Under the pieces are notes generated by a model. The model searched no databases, was not told where the DNA came from, and worked only from the letters and a program-made list of their open reading frames with translations. Shown piece after piece: positions 10,090 through 22,868 of a DNA stretch of 64,000 nucleotides. The stretch covers positions 70,001 to 134,000 of the forward strand of contig JAINUG010000004.1 in assembly GCA_029706075.1 (NCBI GenBank), written 5' to 3'. The position numbers and the translations under genes are program-made. The stretch is from Aldrovandia affinis (taxonomy: Eukaryota > Chordata > Actinopteri > Notacanthiformes > Halosauridae). Numbering within the stretch: position 1 is the first letter of the stretch; each line of letters opens with the position of its first letter.

Positions 10090-13000
10090 AAGCCTCTCTA
10101 TAAATAGTCTGCGTGTTGGGGAGCGTTGGGGAGCTGGCACTTCTGTGTTGAGCGCTCTCCATCACCTTTTCTCCTCTTTAGTTTTTTTCTTAGGATCCCC
10201 TTTGTTTGTTCTCTCAGTTCATCACTGAGGCAGATGTTTGTTTAATGCATTTTTAGTGCCCGTGCAAGGTCCATCAACCCTGGGAAATGTGGAGGTAATT
10301 ATAACTACAGAGAGACCTCGGAACACAACAGGTGCCCCCCCACAAAAAAATAGCCTTTGTACCCTTGTCATTACAGTCTCAATTTCAGGAGGCACACAGA
10401 CTGGTGGGGGTAGGGGATATGCAGGAATCTGGCTTAGTACATCAGAAGCCAGACTCATAGTAAAAAAACTCCTTCTGTACCCTTGAGCTTAGAATTAAAC
10501 CTGGAGTCCTTCCAGCTCTACCTGTGTATGTGGATAATATAATAATTATCTTTTATTATCTCATATATCACTCTTATATTTCCCTGATTTGTATTTAAGA
10601 TATCTTAGCATATTAGTCTCGTAAGTCACCGTGGATAAGAATGTCCGCCAAATGTATTAATTGATTCATTAATTAACAATAGATAAACCGTATGCCCCCT
10701 TCTAATAAAGCTGCCTGAGACAATCTGTGGGATAAATCTAAAGCCAATAATGTAATTGTGAATGAAAGTAAATAGTAACAATAAACGATGACAATAATAA
10801 TAAACTTTATGATGTTTAGACCTCTGTGTCTCTTTGGTGCATGCGCCATTATGTACAGTAATAATCATTCACCTTCTCAAGTGCAGATTAATTACATCAA
10901 CATCCTCACGTCAGTGTTCATTTCATTATTCATTACTTACGTCTACAACCTGTCTTCACCTGAAACCGTGATTTTGCAAGTTGCAAGAAAAACCAGCCTC
11001 ACAACTCACATACCTGATGGCAGTTCTGTTTCCTTTGTTCTTGATCGAAATCGCAGTGCCTTTCCCCCTGACAGCCTGAAAGACACCACTGCGCTGGAAC
11101 ACATGGTGAACGGGAAGGAGGGGGTGTATATAAATAAGTCAAAGGCACAGATAATTAATCCTTGGCTTTTTGCTTACAAATGTCACCTTGATGGTGCACT
11201 TATGTCAGAACGTGTTGACTCCAGAAGGCCTCGGCTGCTGGTGGGGACACGGAGGGCCCGTCGGGCCAAGACAGGAGCCGTTTGGCAGGCAAGTCGTCCG
11301 CCGGCCCGCCAGAATGACGAACCCCTGTCAGCACGGCACGGCACCAAGATGAACCGCTCCCTGAGCTTTGTCGCGCACCACACCGGGACTGCTACGGTCT
11401 CGACCAGACTTGAGTGAAAAGGAAAATACATTTATTCATTCTCAAATAAAATGCACAAATAAGAATATAACTACAGTAGAACACATTTTGTTTTTTCAAA
11501 GTACATCCTAGCCTTGGAGGCTGGGGAGGGGGGGGCAGGGGGATTGTATTTAAGATAGAGGATTTTGGTACAGTGAACAAACAGGGCCAGAGGAGGTTGT
11601 TAATATTTCATCATATTTAATAACAGCCCCTGTTTCCTGCGAGAGGAAGTGTGCCGGATCCCGCCTCTCTCCCAGGGTGCCCAGTGAGCCCTCCCTAACT
11701 CTGGAAATGTCAGCGTGTGAGGGATGAGTTCCCTCCACACAATGCCGCGTTTACTATGCCAAATACACCCTTCCCACCGGGACCCCCCCCCCCGGACACA
11801 CACGCACAATTTAAAAATTCATATATAAATAAAATGCAGACTAAAAATGCTGCTTTTCCATTTCTTAACCCTAACTTGGAAACCATAACTCTAGCTCCGG
11901 TCATTACAACTGGCCAGGAAGTTGTTGGATTCATCTAAAGTAATGAGCCAGTTCGACGAAACAGATAAAGGAGGGGAGGGAGAAAAAAAACAGCCGCGCA
12001 CAGCCAGCGAAAGACTTATCTGCTACTTAGAGGTCTTTCCCTGAAAGTATTAACCAGCCTTTTTTAATTTGAGAAGCAGGAAGCTAGAAGGCGGGGTGAG
12101 GATGCACTGAGGGGGTCTGTAATTGAAACCCAGGTGGACGGGCAAAGACGGTTCTGCTCAGCATACTCCCCGCGCATAAAAGAGTCAAGGTGAAGCAGGA
12201 AACCATGGGTAGTCACACACAAAAAAGACTTTAAAGGCAGTCCCTAGCAATCATTCTCTTTTTTTTCTCTCTCTCTCTCTCTCCATCACTCTCCATCTCT
12301 CTCGCTCACAAATCTACATTCTTTTATCACATTTATTTCTAATCCTATTACATACATTACCTAGTGCATTATGGGTGAAAGGGATGGAGCGATGCATTTG
12401 TCACACAGTCACGGTGATGCTGGAGGGACAAAAATATCAGCTAATTTCTTAATACAGTGGCGCTATTATTCATGTTATCTGCCGCTGTTTACATTTGTTT
12501 CCCCCTTCCCGATTGGCCCGTGCACCCAGAGGAGAGAGATTATGCTTCTGGCTGGAGAGCTATGCTGCTCGACACAATAACAAGAAAGGCACCTGGAAGC
12601 TCTCCAAAACCTTTCCGGTGTACATCACCATGTGTCAGGGCTCCCAGAAGCCCCACCGCGGGACACGGATCCATCGCTCATGCTAAACCCGCAGACTCTA
12701 AAAACGACAAAAAACCATCTGCTGTGTGTCCAGCGTTAATCAGTTATTTCTCGGGGATAGAAATTTAAGTTGCCGAGGAAACAGTCATGTGGAAAGTGGA
12801 GTGTCTGTCAAAGTCAATTAAGGGCAGATTGGCGTCGAGTCAAAATGAGGGGTCGCAAGCTTTCAGGAAGCATAACGACAGCGCGTGCATCTCTCACTCT
12901 CAGCTCCCCTTTCCACAATGGCCCATCCCAGAGGATCATGGGAAATGGGTCATTAATCTACACTGCCTAGAGGATGATGGGTAACTTGCTATATCATATT

Positions 13001-13165
13001 GTAGCTGTTGTAATATATTGTAATCTATCATGCGTGGCCTGATTGCACTTATGAGTAAATATTCCAAGCAAATTGCACAGAAGGATTATATAACCTCTTT
13101 AGTTCTGTAAGGTTCTTGCATAATGGCATTATGCCTGGGTCGATTGATCAATATATATTTCAATT
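8992..13165. other. Non-coding, no gene recognised
   Basis: Contains a (CT)n microsatellite (10041-10086) and a GTAAGTCACCGTGGATAAGA repeat-like motif near 10621. An open frame of 209 codons at 10788-11417 has no domain I recognise. CT-rich and poly-T tracts occur near 12258-12305. No RNA gene was seen. Confidence 0.45.
10041..10086. repeat. (CT)n microsatellite
   Basis: About 23 uninterrupted CT dinucleotides. A minus-strand Arg-Glu repeat frame across it is an artefact of the repeat. Confidence 0.95.
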
Positions 13166-13169
13166 CAGC

Positions 13170-13345
13170 TAATCATCTAATCAGTTAATCATCCTCCAGT
13201 ATAATCAGTTTAATAATTCCCTCCCTCTCCACCTCAGCTGAGGTGTGCTGAGTGGCACACATCACAAAATGTGTGCCACTGGCACAAAATGGCTGCTGTG
13301 CATAACCCAGGTAGGTGTTTACACATTTTGGGTGGCTGGGTCCGA
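13170..13345 (+). mobile_element. 5S-SINE body fragment
   Basis: Contains cctcagctgaggtgtgctga, an AAAATGGCTGCTGTGCA block and a CCCAGGTAGGTG block, all shared with the copy at 15655-15920. Neither the 5S head nor the tail is present. It is a partial, diverged copy. Confidence 0.55.
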
Positions 13346-13941
13346 AAGAGCTTGTCTCTCTTTCGAAGAGAGGGCCAATTCCAACAGTGTTTTTTTCCTC
13401 ATCACAAACACAAATGTATAATTTTATATCAAGAGCACAATCACATGGTTGGTACATTTTTACAGCTCTGTAATTATTATTTCACAGCTATGAATGCAGA
13501 GTGTTGGGTTTATGGCTTATGTAATTTCATATAAAGCCATAGCCCTACTCAAAACCACTTAATACATGCTGAACTCTACCTCTAACCTAACCCTTTGTGC
13601 GATTTCACCATTTAACAACACCTGGCAGTTGGACACCATTTTCTCTGTACCGTACCCCTAGTGTGTTTCTGCAGATATATCACCTGTGTGACAGTACAAG
13701 CAACCATACACGGTGCCGGCCTGTGGGATGTGCCCTTTTCCAAACCACACCGCTCCCGAACAAATTGCAACCTTAGGGTGACATTTAGCATCACGCCGCG
13801 ACTGCCATTACAGCAGAAATGCACCCTCGTCAGCACTTTGCACGCAGATAGCTCCTCCTGCCCGATTCTCCCATAATGCAATTTAGCTTTCATTTGCTAA
13901 TGTTCCTTTAATCAGCAGGCCTAACACAGAGGAGGCAGAGG

Positions 13942-14172
13942 GCTGTGTGTGTGGATGTGTGTGTGTGCGCGTGTGTGTGTGTGTGTGGGTGTGTGTGTGT
14001 GTATGCACGTGTGTGGGTGTGTGTATGTGTATGCACGTGTATGAGTGTGTTAGTGTGTGCATGTTAGTGTGTGTGTGTGTGTGCATGTGTGTTTGTGTAT
14101 GTGTGTGTGTGTGTGTACGTGTGTGGGTTGTGTTTGTGCATGCGTGTGAGGGTGAGTGTGTGTGTGTGTGTA
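13942..14172. repeat. Interrupted (GT)n array
   Basis: About 230 bp of GT dinucleotides with interruptions such as ATGCACGTGT and GCATGTTAG. Val/Cys and His/Thr open frames on the two strands are artefacts. Confidence 0.95.
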
Positions 14173-15430
14173 AGAGTGGTGCACTGGGAGCTGGGGGGTA
14201 ATAGCTGGGTCAGGAGCTTCCGTCTGCCCTGCTGAAGATGTTTGATTTAAAGCAGATACCCATAACCCCATCAGTCCGGGCAGGTTGGAGGAGCCATCAT
14301 TAACATGAGAGATGGCTGAAACGCTGCTGTGCTGTTGGAGGACTAATATGCTTCTAGGTCATTCTCACCCGTACCACAAAGCGGCCATGATTACTTTATT
14401 TATACACCTGCTGCCTTTTGTCCTCCCATGGCTTAGCGGACAGAACGCTTTCTCCACACATATCTCACCCCTCTGACACACGTTGAGATACTTTGTGCCG
14501 TAAATACTCTACGCCAAGAGTATAATATCTTTCTGCATACGCAGCCGTCTCGGCCCAGTAACGACCTAGTCAGTGAACTTTGACCTTCCTCACAGTTCCT
14601 TTTTGACAAATCCTCGATGATTAAACACATTCACACTTGCGGTTTGTTTGTTTTTCCGTTCGTTTGTTCCATTAGTCGTAGGCAAGCGAGCCTGTAATTG
14701 TGTTTAACACCTGCATTCATCTTCTCAAGGAGGCTCACTAGAACAAATTATGTATTCATATCTCATCATCTTCAAGTCTTCAAAAAATATATATATAAAA
14801 AGAAGTTTCCCCCAGATATGCGTATGCATGCTGTGTTTTATATCAATAACAGGGGGAGAAAAAGCGCTGGAAGAAAGGAAATGGAGAAGGGGGGAAAAAA
14901 CATAAATAAGCAGCTAAGCATGAGTATATGTTTGTTTATTTAAGTGTTTATTTATTTTTGAACTTCTAAATTCAGTGGCTCTTTTACTAAAGAACTCCAC
15001 AGCCCCGCATAAACAGAGAGTGCTTATTTGGGATGTTCTGGTTGTTGAGAGACGCCGTTTGCTCTAATGACATGTTTGTCTACTCAAAACCTTAATTATA
15101 GCTTTGAAGTGTCTGGTTCACCAGGCTCTGCATAGAGGTCTAGCACAGCTTAACTCAGAAAATGAAGTACCATGATTTATTCTCTGTATTTACGCTCCAC
15201 AGATTCTTAAAGTCATTTCAAGCTGTTTTGCGGTGATACAGCAAAAGGCCCTTTGATTGATATATATATATATATGTATATGTATTTATTTATTTATTAT
15301 ATGTATGATTTATTATCATTAGTTTAGCAGATGACCTTGTTCCACTGGTCTTTAGAAATGAGACATTAAACAACATTAAATGGCAAGCTTAGATGAGCCA
15401 AACGGGCTGTTCTTGCCATTATGTATTAAT
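14173..15430. other. Non-coding, no gene recognised
   Basis: Apparently unique sequence with a short (TA)n at about 15261-15275. No coding domain, RNA gene or named repeat was seen. Confidence 0.45.
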
Positions 15431-15439
15431 TTTTAGCTT

Positions 15440-15610
15440 TTACACTTTATGCATTTAGCAGATGCTCTTATCCAGAGCTCTTATCCTTTTACAGAGCTTG
15501 ATATTCAGGCAATTCATGTACCTTGCTCAAGGACACAATGGCAGTGTCCCACCTGGCAATCAAACCTGCAACCTGTGATTCACAAGCGTAGTTCCCTAAC
15601 CATTCTACTA
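15440..15610 (+). repeat. Teleost dispersed repeat (ATTTAGCAGATGCTCTTATC type)
   Basis: Carries the fish-wide motif gcatttagcagatgctctta, then a CTTGCTCAAGGACACAATGG block and a tRNA-B-box-like AATCAAACCTGCAACC region. A shorter relative lies at 50690-50760. It is non-coding; I cannot assign a family name with confidence. Confidence 0.6.
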
Positions 15611-15654
15611 CAATGCCACCATTCTTATATATTCCACTCTTACTGTTAAAGTGC

Positions 15655-15925
15655 TGATTCACTCATTAAAGATCCCATGGCACTTGTCTCAAGGAAGCTG
15701 GTTTTCCAGTCTCCTGGCAATATTCCCAAACAGGCCAGTTAATCATCCCCCAGTATAATCAGTTTAATAATTCCCTCCCTTTCCACCTCAGCTGAGGTGT
15801 GCTGAGTGCTCTGGCACAAAATGGCTGCGGTGCATCACCCAGGTGGGTGCTACACATTAGCAGTGGCTGGGGTGAGTGTAATGTGCTTTGCAATTGTGAA
15901 AGGCGCTACATAAATTAAACATATA
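15655..15925 (+). mobile_element. 5S-SINE body and tail fragment
   Basis: Begins with a CATTAAAGATCCCATGGC block, which also occurs in the full copy at 8.45 kb. It continues through the GCTGAGGTGTGCTGAG block and ends in the tail gtgaaaggcgctacataaat. The 5S head is missing, as is usual for 5'-truncated SINE copies. An (ATT)n tract follows. Confidence 0.65.
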
Positions 15926-15949
15926 CTTCTTCTTATTATTATTCTTATT

Positions 15950-15983
<34 letters not shown>

Positions 15984-18135
15984 ATAATAATAAAATAATT
16001 GCCCCACCTGGGACTTGAACTTGCTACCTTTTGGCAACACGTCCACCTACTTTCCAAAATGCAACAATGCATTTTCATCAGTATTGATTTTATTTCCCTG
16101 GCTTTTATTCAGACTTTTGATTCATTGTGCAAAACAGGGTGGAGCATTGGCTGCCTCTCTGCCATTGGCTGGTTCACATGACCCGTCTGCTGTAAACGTG
16201 GTGTGTAACACCAGCCAACCACAACCATGCTCTCCATCTCAAAGGAGAGACTAATCGTGTCAATCAACCAATCAAATGTTACTGGGTGCGGCACCCTCAA
16301 CAGTGACATTGCTATAGGTGCTTTGTGAAAATAAGAAAGTAATAAATAAAAGAAAATAAATGTGCATTCATTTACATACATCAAAAAAGTGGTAGAATTG
16401 TATGGATAAAAAGCAAAAGGTATAATGATTGCCCATCATGGAAATGGAAACAGAAACAAAATAGCATGAAGGACAATACTGACATGACCTAAGGACGCAA
16501 ATGTAATCACATTTCTGAGTCAATGGAAAGCACATGCAAATGAGAACCCATGTGGCAAGATGGAAAGAATGAAACAACAGCACTTTCAACATCTTTGATG
16601 CACAGTCTGCCAAGGGGGTGTCACGGTGTGAATGTGTTGGGTGCCTGCACATGTCGGAGTGGAAGGAAATGAAATAGCCAACGTTAGCCACAACAGCACT
16701 ACATCTGCTTGGGAAGGACCGTGGGTCAAAGGGACCAAAGGCCAACATTTTTAAAGCATTCAGAAGCCTGTGGCAAGCAAGAAACTTGATTCGAAATGCA
16801 GGGAAGTTTCGGCGGCTGTAAGCTGCTTAAGATTGCGGCATGCTACACCGAATTCATCCTTAATGGTCTCTGTGAAGTTTGTCCCATCCCTGGATCAGTT
16901 GAACAGCCATTGCTCTCAGGCGCTGGTGATATAAATGGAAGGACGGTGTTGATAGATATGATGGGGGCACCAATAAAGAGACTTACGGAGAGTCGGTGGG
17001 ATATTGGGCACTGGAGAGGGATTGGGAGCAGTGTTTAAAATCCTCTTACGTATAATCTTTGAGACAGGTCTAAGAGCCAGGATCCATGGCTGCTCTGTTC
17101 CACACCCCAGAACAGCAGGTGGCACTGTGCACCTTTTTAGTGTGTTTGATGACTGCCATTAAACCCAATAAGAAGAAAATGGGAACGTGCAGGTATATAT
17201 AGCACAGTGATGCCAAAACAGGAAAGGTTACAAAAATAGTAAAAAAGAAAAAAAAGAAAAAAACTGCATGATCAGAATGTAATTAAAATTACCCCACAGT
17301 TCATTGCTTTTGTTCCCATTTTCAGCATGCCTGGTAATACACCTTTGCAGTGGTGAACAGCACACCTGTAATACACCTGGGCTCACACACACCCTGACAT
17401 GGAAGCAGAGCTCAAAAGCACTAATCATGGACTTGAATCGTATAAAAATGAAATGCTTAATTAAATGTGGTGGGAAACCCTCAGACGTCCCCATTTCTGA
17501 ATAGGTAAAATAATAACAAATGGTGTTTCATATGGCATGTGGTATTATACATACCGAACATACATCCGTTCTGCTTTAAATCTACTTATTCGGAGAACGA
17601 CGGCTGACAGTGCTAAAAACGACTCGAAAAATCTCCATGTTCTCTCCGTCATACCGATGAGCGATGGGCCAAACGAGGCCGAGAAGGCGAATCTGAATCT
17701 AAATAAGAGTTTGTGTGACAGGTCAGACATCCTGGCTCCTCCATCAGCCTGTCAGGGGGGCTGAAAGGTGTTTAATAAAGCTGTGTGAGACCCTTCTGTG
17801 GCCCTGACAGGCTGACGCGACCAATCAAAGTCCTATTAGTCTGACATTCTGTTCATTTTACCTCAGAAGACACGTCCACCGCAAAAAGAAACTCTGCCAC
17901 AGGCGGGCGGGCGGCTGCACGGGCGGTGAGTCGCATCGATCGTCCGTCCGTCACCGGCACCTCCGCTCGTTCCTTGCGCGGTAAATGTCACCGGCGGCCC
18001 GCCTGACTCCAAACCCAGGCCTGTCTGACAAACTTCAGCCGCAAATGAGAATGCACCTTCGACACCGCGCCGCATCTCACCTTAAACACTCCCTTCAATC
18101 CCCCCGTCTCACCTTAAACACAGAGGGCAACAAGA
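15926..18135. other. Non-coding, (ATT)n at left, no gene recognised
   Basis: A trinucleotide (ATT)n tract lies at about 15930-15990. The part at 17880-18080 is GC- and CpG-rich. Open frames lack recognisable domains. Confidence 0.45.
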
Positions 18136-18140
18136 GCAGA

Positions 18141-18233
18141 ATGTGTGTGTGTGCGTGATCATGTGTGTATGTGTATGTGTGTGTGTGTATGTGATCATGT
18201 GTGTGTGTTTGTGTGTGTGTGTGTGATCATGTT

Positions 18234-18282
<49 letters not shown>

Positions 18283-18289
18283 TCATGTT

Positions 18290-18327
<38 letters not shown>

Positions 18328-18331
18328 CGTG
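18141..18331. repeat. (TG)n array with regularly inserted GATCATGT units
   Basis: TG dinucleotide tracts are broken by GATCATGT or GATCATGTTTGTATG at about 18157, 18193, 18225 and 18281, giving a higher-order repeat rather than a plain microsatellite. Confidence 0.9.
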
Positions 18332-20775
18332 GCACATTGTGGCACAGTGTGAAGTTGACAGGAACAGGAGGAGCAGGAATTAGCTGCAGTCCTGTCATTT
18401 ATTCTCCTTTATTAAGTGTCACTCAGGTGTGTTGCTGCAGCTGAAGGGCATCAACATACCACTGCGTATCCAGACCTGGCGCTTTCCACATGCCATTACA
18501 GCTATATTCTCAAATATAAATTCTCTCTAAAATGCCCCTCACACCATGAGAGTTGTTGATTTTCTGGGGGTGTGGGGGGCTTATCAAGCTGTTTTGAATT
18601 AATTCTGCCATGTCTCCCATTTACAGGTGATACGCCTTTCAGTTAAACAGTTCAACGCGAAGATTAAATGTCATTTAAGACAGGGGCTTTTCTAATGAAG
18701 AAAGCGAGCATTCCACGTTAGTGGTACAATCACCTTCCCCAGTGAGTCAGACAGCAAATCTTCTCACGGGAGAGCAGCAAAAATGAGAGTCAAGCCATGA
18801 CAGTCGACGCAGAAATGTCCTGATTGAGCCCCGCAAATACCGGCAAATAAACAGGGGCTCCCCAATCTGTTTATGCATGAAATTATTTATCATTCCCTCC
18901 TGTAAATTTGATTTTCATCTGGCCACGGTGTGGTGTGGTGAGGTCTGGCCATGACGTACTGTCTCACACAGCCAACCCACCCACCAAAGACACTGTTATC
19001 AGCCTCCCGAAAGTTCGCCGAGAATAACAAGGAAGAGTGCTGAAAGAGGCCATCCGCAGACCTCAAACACAGGAAAATATAAAGCACATGAATTTGTTGG
19101 CAGAGGGGAGGGGGGTGCGGGTGTGTGTTGGGGACAGTTCCCCGCTGGTCTGCCTTTCAGACAATAAAAGACCATTTGTAATCATGTTGTCATTGGGGAC
19201 CGGGAGCGAATAAACTCTATTGTCAGATAAATCCAAATCCTATTTTATAAAAGGAAGGGATGTAGTGGGTTGTTTTTTTTTCTTTTTTTTTTTTTTTTTT
19301 TTTTAAAGGAAAGCGAGATCAGCAACTCGTGGGAGAGCTGGGTAAAGTGTTTTCAGTCGTCTCTCCCTCGCTCCGCATAATAGCGCTTCAGATCTACTTC
19401 GGGAGACAAAAACACGAGCGAGCCGCAGCCCCTCCCTCGTAAGCCGCATGGGCTCACCGATCTGCATTCATTTCGCCTCACATAAAGGCTGCTGGTGCCA
19501 TGTTACTGAGCACGCCTGTCCCGTCCCCAGCGCTCCCACAGCAGGCAGGCAGGGAGCAGCCGGGGGAAGCTGAGGATTAGTTTGAAAGTGCTCCGGGGCA
19601 TTTGTATCAACCACTGCAGAGCTTTCAGATCAATGTCATTTCAACTGGAAATAAATACATACTTAGTGCGCTCATGCTTCGGTTGCATGTGTTATCTTTA
19701 CCTCCAATGTGCCGTGATGGTACGAAACAAAAACATTAACGTAGCATTGGTATAGCATGGTATACTACGTTAATGTATTCGTATGCTGTTCATATTGTTG
19801 AGAGGACTTTGCGTGAAAGTGTAGGCGGTTGGCGCTTCAACTATAACCGGTTCAGAGTGGAGTCAATGACAGAACACGGTTTGCCCACCAATGGGGGGTT
19901 TCATGATTGCTATTTCTCCGTAACCCACCTGATCCACCACCACTGTCATTAGACAACGGAGCGGAGAGTGCTTGTGCGCCTTTTAAGAAGAACACTCCTA
20001 CTTTTCTAAAAGTCAAAAGCTAAATTAAATGTGTGTGTGTGTGTGTGTGTGTGTGTGGGGGATGACGACATCAAACCCAAGTTCTGATCTGTTTCTTTGC
20101 ATAAAATGGGAATCTAGATCAGCAAACACTCATTAATATAGCAGAGCGTGATGGAGGAAGGTAAACAATGGGTAAGAGGTAATTTAGGGCCTGTTTTCCT
20201 GACAGACACCTCCTCCATTATGCATCTCCTCTTAATTAAAGGCAAAGAAACCGCTCTCAGTATCGCCTGACCTGATATCGCCAAACCCCATTTGCATTCC
20301 TCAAAGAAGAGAGCAGAAGATAGACCGGGGTCCTCTGTGGCTCTTCGGCTGACAGAATTCACGGCAGAGGAGAGGCTCCCGACACGTCTGCCCGCTTCCA
20401 CAGCCCTGAAACATTTATGGGTGACATTTCGCTGAAATGGCGGAGCGTGACAAAGACAGCTCCTCCACCGGAATCGTGTTCTTGTCCCGGTTTAACCCTC
20501 CCGCTCCTCCTCCCCCCTCACCCCTACCCGTCCGTCTCCATCCCCCCCGACTCTCTTCTTCACTTACACACCAGGTGAGGGTCTTGAATTAAAAATTTAG
20601 CATCATCATTTTTTTGTGCCGGTGCACAGAAAGGAAAGAGTGAAAAAGAAGAAGTAGGTCATCCAAAGATTTTTCGTGTTCACAAAGGTCATGTCCCTTT
20701 GTGCACCAGAGAACTGCTTTCACATTATGTCTGAGTGGAAAGCCAATCTGTAAAAAATAAGACTGTGGCACCTGT
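18332..20775. other. Non-coding, no gene recognised
   Basis: Contains a poly-T tract (19267-19304) and a (GT)n tract (20031-20057). Much of the remainder looks like unique sequence of moderate GC. No exon, RNA gene or transposon was recognised. Confidence 0.45.
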
Positions 20776-20922
20776 ACCCCCACACCCTGCCCATTGTGCC
20801 CCCCACACCCTGCCCATTGTAACCCCCACACCCTGCCCATTGTAACCCCCACACCCTGCCCATTGTAACCCCCACACCCTGCCCATTGTAACCCCCACAC
20901 CCTGCCCACTGTATCCCCCACA
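20776..20922 (-). repeat. 23-bp minisatellite, about 6 copies
   Basis: Six units of about 23 bp, with core acaccctgcccattgtaacc, repeat at starts 20782, 20805, 20828 and onward. Read on the minus strand the core is TACAATGGGCAGGGTGTGGG. The array at 32262-32401 has almost the same core on the plus strand. Confidence 0.9.
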
Positions 20923-21978
20923 TATATGAATCTCTATTTATATATTTGAACTTGAGCCCTTTCTATGTCAATATCCTAAACCTTCATTTCTTTTATTTCT
21001 GTTCTTTGTAGTATTTTCTACCATCCTCCAGGAGCGTTCCTGGGGTCAGCTTTCTCCCCTGGCTCTGGAGTTTCCGGATTTGCCATTTCCTCCGGAAAAC
21101 ACACTTTTACTCAGCGACAATTTAATTGTAAAAAAGAGAGGTGCAAAAAGGAGTGCATTTTCTTTGATTGATTGATTAACACACACAGCCTTCCAAGAGT
21201 GCAGATAGTGCAACTGGCTAGAGCCCATGCTCCCAGGAACAGACCGCAGTTAAAAACGTTCCCAAGCTCAACGGCTCGAGCACCTGACACGGCTTGTCGG
21301 CACAAGTTGGGGGATTTCTGAGGAGGAGCAGGGGAGGAAGTTACCCCCCCACACACACACACACACACCGCCCGTCTCCACTCCCACCAAAACCGTCCAT
21401 CAGCCCTGACTCACTGAGGCGCTGGGGCCCTCAGCACTAAAAAGCAGACCGCCCCCCCTCCCTCCGCTCACACAGGCCCGGTGAAGGCCCGGCGCGGGTG
21501 CGGCAGCCAGCCTGCGCGACAGATGGAGCCTGCGGAGAGAGATGGCGGGACGGGCGCAGGCGAACAGACGCGGCGCTAACCGTACTGCAGATTGCTCTGC
21601 CGCCCTGATGGATCTGGGGTCTTGTGGGAAGACTATAATCCCCGGCGCGCGCCACTGAGTCTTTAATTCACAAGCTACAAGATCTGGGCGCGCACGCTTT
21701 ATAAACGCGCACAACGGCCGATTCTCAAAACAACAGGCTTCTCAGGGAGGCAGGCTCTTGTCATTTGTCACAGGTGTATGAATTACATAAGCATTGATCA
21801 CAGATGAATCAATCGACCAATCAGCAGATGGGCACCGGTGGCATACGCGAGTGCATCCTGGATCTCATTTCAATGGTGATAGCACAGTCAACTCTCTTTA
21901 TTTGCATATACCGGATAATAAAATAACATTCTGTTTTATTGCATGGTATACAATAATGTCCCAATTTAAGATCTGTTA
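20923..21978. other. Non-coding, with a CpG-rich segment
   Basis: The segment 21430-21720 is rich in CpG and G+C compared with its surroundings, with many CGGCG/GCGCG words, and could be a small CpG island. An (AC)n tract lies at 21351-21368. No gene is recognised, although open frames extend through the CpG-rich part on the minus strand. Confidence 0.4.
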
Positions 21979-21983
21979 TGTGC

Positions 21984-22852
21984 TGTTATATTCTGAGTGT
22001 TTGTTTCTGTCACGTTCTGCTCTCCCGTCTGTTATCGTTCCCGTTCCGTTTATTTCTAGATCCACTCCTTGTCTTGTCATGCACTTCGGGTGTTTAGAAT
22101 TTACGGGTTTCCTCTGCCTTCGCTTATTCTCTCGTTTTCTTCTTTCCTACTTTCGTGATCGCACTTTGTATATATTAGTTAGATGTGTACAGTACTAACT
22201 AACTAATCTACTAACGTTAGGGATTTAGATTTAGTTACTAACACTACTAATCACTAATTATCTCACGCTTCCTACTACCGGCATTTCTCTCTCTCATTAT
22301 CCTATCCCTGCTTAGTTTTCCGTTCTCTTCCTCATACGCACGCAACGTTTCTCCTTGCGTACCTCCCCTTTACTATGCACGTGTCTGCCTGCTCTCCCAG
22401 GTCGTTTATTGTCTATATGTTTGTATGGTTCAGTGTCCGTGTCTTACGTTTCCCTCTTGTTATGTAATTATCTCTTCCCTGTGTTCCAGCCTCTCTCTCC
22501 TCGTTGTCTCACCTGATTTCTATTATGTCTCCCTGTATATATGTTCAGTGTTTTCATTTCCCCTTGTCAGTACGTTGATTCTATTTCCTGAGCCTACCTT
22601 TCCGAAGCCAGAGTTATTAGCATTTTCCGAGATTACCCTTTGATTACGACCCCGAGCCTGCCCAGTGATTTTGTCCTTTTGCCCTTCTGATTCCTGAGTA
22701 TCGACCTTTTGACTGCCCTATTACTACTTCTCTCTGCCTCACGATTTTGTACCTCTGATTCCCTGATTCTTGGTTTTGACCCCTGCCTGTTAATAAACAA
22801 CTCTTTTGCCTAATCCCTGATCTGCGTCTGGGTCCTTACCGCGGTCGTCACA
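21984..22852 (+). repeat. Gypsy 5' LTR
   Basis: 869 bp from TGTTATATTCTG to GTCGTCACA, ending in the usual TG...CA. It contains TATATAT at 22536-22542 and AATAAA at 22792-22797, so U3, R and U5 can be placed. The same sequence recurs at 27427-28294. Confidence 0.95.
22536..22575 (+). promoter_or_regulatory. Gypsy LTR core promoter and predicted transcript start
   Basis: TATATAT at 22536-22542 lies 30 bp upstream of GTCAGTACGT (22566-22575). That decamer is the exact reverse complement of ACGTACTGAC just inside the LTR, so the transcript is predicted to begin close to 22566. The same arrangement is present in the 3' LTR (27977-27983 and 28007-28016). Confidence 0.65.
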
Positions 22853-22865
22853 GGACGTACTGACC
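22853..22865 (+). promoter_or_regulatory. Primer-binding site, self-priming type
   Basis: Immediately after the 5' LTR the sequence is GGACGTACTGACC. It lacks the TGG start expected for pairing with a tRNA CCA end. Ten bases (22855-22864) pair perfectly with the predicted 5' end of the element's own RNA, plus one G-U pair. Tf1/sushi elements are known to self-prime this way; for this copy it is an inference. Confidence 0.65.
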
Positions 22866-22868
22866 AAG

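Noticed and set aside
10788-11417. 209-codon plus-strand open frame
   Set aside because: No domain or family resemblance, AT-rich start and Arg-rich end, and no splice-site or homology support.
21400-21714. 104-codon minus-strand frame as a first exon in the CpG-rich segment
   Set aside because: CpG-rich DNA stays open by composition; no domain or conserved start is visible.
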